DNA of 64,000 nt from Desulforamulus aquiferis (lineage in GTDB: Bacteria > Bacillota > Desulfotomaculia > Desulfotomaculales > Desulfotomaculaceae), in the NCBI GenBank assembly GCA_004143605.1, contig AWVY01000062.1, positions 53,749 through 117,748 on the forward strand, in the 5' to 3' direction. Positions 61,530-64,000 of the stretch are shown here, piece after piece. The notes under the pieces are model-generated. The model saw only the letters and a list, made by a program, of their open reading frames with translations. It was not told where the DNA came from and searched no databases. The position numbers were made by a program, and so were the translations under genes. Each line of letters opens with the position of its first letter. Position 1 is the stretch's first letter.

Positions 61530-61559
61530 CGTCCTCCTCCTCATAATAGGTGTCACAGA

Positions 61560-62164
61560 AAAAATCGTATGAATATCTTTCCTTAACAACAGACCGTTGC
61601 TGGTGCTATGTAACCCCTCTTGGAATAGGGCTTTATATGTGCAGCTTCAAGAACCGGCAATGTTTTTTCGCCAGAAATTGCACAACGCCTATGATATGCC
61701 TCCGTAACTAGAACTTTAAAAGTTCCTTGTCCAATTCTGGGGTAAATAATTTGACCTGAGCCATATCTGTTCTTCTTCTTTCACAATGTCAATTGTGCTA
61801 TCTGCATGAATTATTCTTTGTAACCTCTCCTGAACCTGCTGATAAAGCCTTCTCCCAAGTAAAGTACTTGTATCATAAGATTTACCTTGCACTATATTGG
61901 GTTTCCAGTCTTCAGGAACGGGTATCCACTCACTCTTTTCGAAGAAAAAGGAGCAGTAAGAATAATGCAACCTATTACCGGATCAGGTTCGCTTCTAAAA
62001 TTGCTTTTTCGATATTTATGAATGGCGTTTGAGAAGCTATAATAATCCACCGTTCCATTTTTATTTCCAAATGCTTCCCATGCTAATGAAACTGGCAGAA
62101 AAGAGTGACGAACAAATAAGCCCCCACAAACATCTTCATAAATAAATTCACCCTTCAGCTATAA
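61560..62164 (-). pseudogene. HNH endonuclease remnant (HNH_2 family), truncated and frameshifted
   Basis: On the minus strand, FIYEDVCGGLFVRHSFLPVS, LAWEAFGNKNGTVDYYSFSNAI, GCIILTAPFFF, QGKSYDTSTLLGRRLYQQVQERL, then VTEAYHRRCAISGEKTLPVLEAAHIKPYS in two blocks (HNH core: C, H of AAHI) and NGLLLRKDIHTIF. This is the standard order in HNH_2 restriction-type endonucleases. It needs about three single-base repairs and ends abruptly where the kinase leader begins; the start of the protein is also missing. The last ten residues are read in frame with the histidine kinase ORF. A decayed gene rather than only base-calling errors. Confidence 0.65.
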
Positions 62165-62403
62165 TACTGATTTGATTATACCTCAATTAACTAATCAAGG
62201 CGCAATAATTTACCTAAATATTTAGTAAAAAGCACCTACCTCCCGGCAGATGCTAATAAATCATTATCAATTCTCTTCTAGAGCTTCCTTCATGGCTTCT
62301 ACTAGGTATAACTGTGGCAACTTCATAATTACATATCTATTCAGCCTTACATAAATTAGAATTAGTTAAACAATATACTTTTTTAACCAATCTTGAAATA
62401 CAT

Positions 62404-63068
62404 TTAACTGTGCGTTAGTATGAAAAAATGTTCACCTTGTTGCATAACTTCTAACTGACACTGAAACCGTTTAACAAAATTATCTATAGTTTCATATTCG
62501 CACAAATCATCTTTAGCACCATAAAGTACTACAGTAGCAACGTCCCATGTATCTACTGGATGTTCATTGACATAACAATAATAGTCCCAATAAAGAATTT
62601 GACCAATCGGAGTCTCTATTTCCTCTTCTTTTTGCAAACGCTCTGGAGTTACATTGAACCACATCATCATATTGCTAATGATACGTCCCATATCCACAAC
62701 AGGAGATAAGAATAGACACTGTTCTAACACTTCTTCTTTATATGCTAAAAGGCTGAAGTATGCCCCATGCTGCAAGCAAACAGACTTATGTTCTTCCAAT
62801 GTTGTTTTGCATACAACATAATAGTTTTAAGATCTTTCACACAAAATTGTACTTTACAAGGAATATCTATTTTTTCCCGTTCACCATGTTGTGGCAAATC
62901 AAAACTTAATACCTGATAATCTTTTTCAACAGCCATTTCTGCAAGTAATTTAATAACCGTATCTTCCTTATTGGACATATTTCCATGGACGGCAATAAAC
63001 ACATGCTCTTTCTTCTCTCCCCATTCAACTGCTGGGATGCCCTCTATCTCAAATTTTCTCTTTTGCAT
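62404..63068 (-). CDS. Alpha/beta hydrolase (frameshifted)
   Basis: Start ATG 63068. HVFIAVHGNMSNKED (oxyanion HG), FDLPQHGER, nucleophile elbow LFACSMGAYFSLLAY (Cys-Ser-Met-Gly, a G/A/C-x-S-x-G variant; the frame breaks here near 62757 and is restored by one base), ATVVLYGAKDDLCEYET (acid Asp), and GEHFFILTHS (His). About 222 residues, a short single-domain hydrolase like those annotated as 'alpha/beta hydrolase' or acyl-CoA thioesterase relatives in clostridia. Substrate unknown. Next to the rRNA methylase on the same strand but with ~90 bases between. Confidence 0.75.
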
Positions 63069-63157
63069 TTCATTACCCTTTCAAATCTCTCTTAATTATT
63101 GTTTCCATGTACTTAAAACACCTAAGACTATAAGCCTTAAACCATTGACTATAAGTG

Positions 63158-64000
63158 CTACCTTCTTTCTATCCTTACCACGCACTCAACGTGCCCTGTC
63201 CAAGGAAACATATCCACCGGCTGAACCTTTAATGTTTGATAATTATATCCCGACAAAATCGAAAGATCCGGGCCATTGTAGCGGGGTCGCAGGATACATA
63301 GACCACTCTGGGTATGTTGGCTAAGGCAATTGCTTCGAGTACTTCCTTAGCACAGCCTTGCTGGGTGGATCTAATATGACAACGTTTGGCTTAAATTCCT
63401 TATCCAACATTCTGGGCAGAATAATTTCTACCTTTCCGGGGATAAATTCTGTATTAGTAATGCCATTTAATACGGCATTATGTTTGGCATCCTCTACTGC
63501 CTCAGCAATTACTTCTACACCGATCACCTGTTTTGCCTGGTGTGCAAAGAACAGAGCGATTGTTCCGATACCACAATAGGCATCAACTACAGTTTCGTTA
63601 TTTTTAATTCTAGCTAATTCTAAGGCCTTATTATATAAGACTTCCGTCTGAAGGGGGTTAACCTGAAAAAATGAGGAGGCTGATATCTTAAAGCTCAAAC
63701 CTCCTAGTATGTCTGTAATATGGTCTTTTCCTGATAAAATGTGGTTCTCTCGTCCTAAGACTAGTCTTCCTGAACTATTATTAATATTGCGCATAAGCGA
63801 TACTATTTCTGGGTGTCTGTACCTAATCTCCTTAACAAGCTGTTGTTCTATAGCCCATTTATCAGAGGTAGTTACAAATACAACCATTACTTCCCCGGTT
63901 GTATGTCCCCGGCGAATCATTATATTCCTTAAGAATCCCTTTCTCCTTCCCCAATGATAAGGAGTTACTTTATACTTGTTAATCAATTCATCCAGAGTAG
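63158..64000 (-). CDS. rlmD: 23S rRNA (uracil-5-)-methyltransferase RlmD/RumA type (cut by window end, frameshifted)
   Basis: The 5' part lies beyond base 64000. Visible: INKYKVTPYHWGRRKGFLRN, IMIRRGHTTGEVMVVFVT, FFQVNPLQTEVLYNKALE (TrmA family), SAM motif VVDAYCGIGTIALFFA, and VVILDPPSKG. The frame then shifts near 63380 to CAKEVLEAIALANIPRVVYV, SCDPATMARDLSIL (catalytic Cys in SCDP), VQPVDMFPWTGHVECVV and IERR, ending at 63158. These are the motif X/VIII and C-terminus of TrmA/RumA enzymes that make m5U in 23S rRNA (or tRNA). Two missing bases, near 63380 and 63265. A Firmicute RumA/RlmD (YefA) orthologue is likely. Confidence 0.85.

Overview
The window reads as a low-GC, spore-forming anaerobic Firmicute of the Clostridia. 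Pointers are a PBSX-type prophage tail module, a hybrid-cluster protein (Hcp) behind a CRP/FNR-type site, LarB/LarC, a YjcZ-like small protein and clostridial-looking ABC-F genes. I cannot name the species. An unusually large number of genes (about 40 breaks in 64 kb) are split by single-base shifts. Nearly all those I checked are repaired by adding ONE base, often in a homopolymer. I therefore read most broken genes as intact genes in an indel-containing consensus, and give one entry per rebuilt gene.

Layout. 1-10.1 kb: end of a contractile-tail prophage or tailocin. Two successive baseplate-J / XkdU(DUF2313) / fibre cassettes lie either side of a holin, followed by fibre and small tail proteins and a lysis amidase. 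10.2-16.4 kb: housekeeping and stress genes: CarD-like regulator, cold-shock protein, hcp, TraB-family membrane protein, a DUF3298-type lipoprotein, a Na+/Ca2+ exchanger and a tiny YjcZ-like protein. 16.5-32.1 kb: an antibiotic-tolerance cluster: an Lsa-type ABC-F gene with a leader-peptide attenuator, a TetR/HlyD/EmrB efflux operon, VOC and GNAT genes, an Msr(D)-like ABC-F gene with a macrolide-type leader peptide, and a rifampin phosphotransferase (rph). larC-larB, a membrane protein and an AraC regulator lie within it.

32.5-55.3 kb: a defence and mobility island. It holds a ~1,330-residue protein with a QxK nuclease-like N-terminus and an nSTAND-type NTPase, a SAM methyltransferase, an SF1 helicase with a C-terminal nuclease-like domain, a tandem row of tyrosine recombinases (three whole plus a fourth cut by an IS21-family element), a tRNA-Leu 3' fragment that looks like an attachment site, a membrane protein/MBL hydrolase pair, another recombinase, and a C-R/M restriction-modification system with divergent promoters. 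55.4-59.2 kb: a phage/plasmid replication-initiator-like gene and a second IS21-family element. 59.3-64 kb: an OmpR-type two-component system, an HNH endonuclease remnant fused to its 5' side, an alpha/beta hydrolase and the 3' part of an RlmD/RumA-type rRNA methyltransferase.

The most interesting signals are two independent leader-peptide attenuators in front of ABC-F ribosome-protection genes, the nuclease-STAND protein with its neighbouring modules, and the paired array of tyrosine recombinases.
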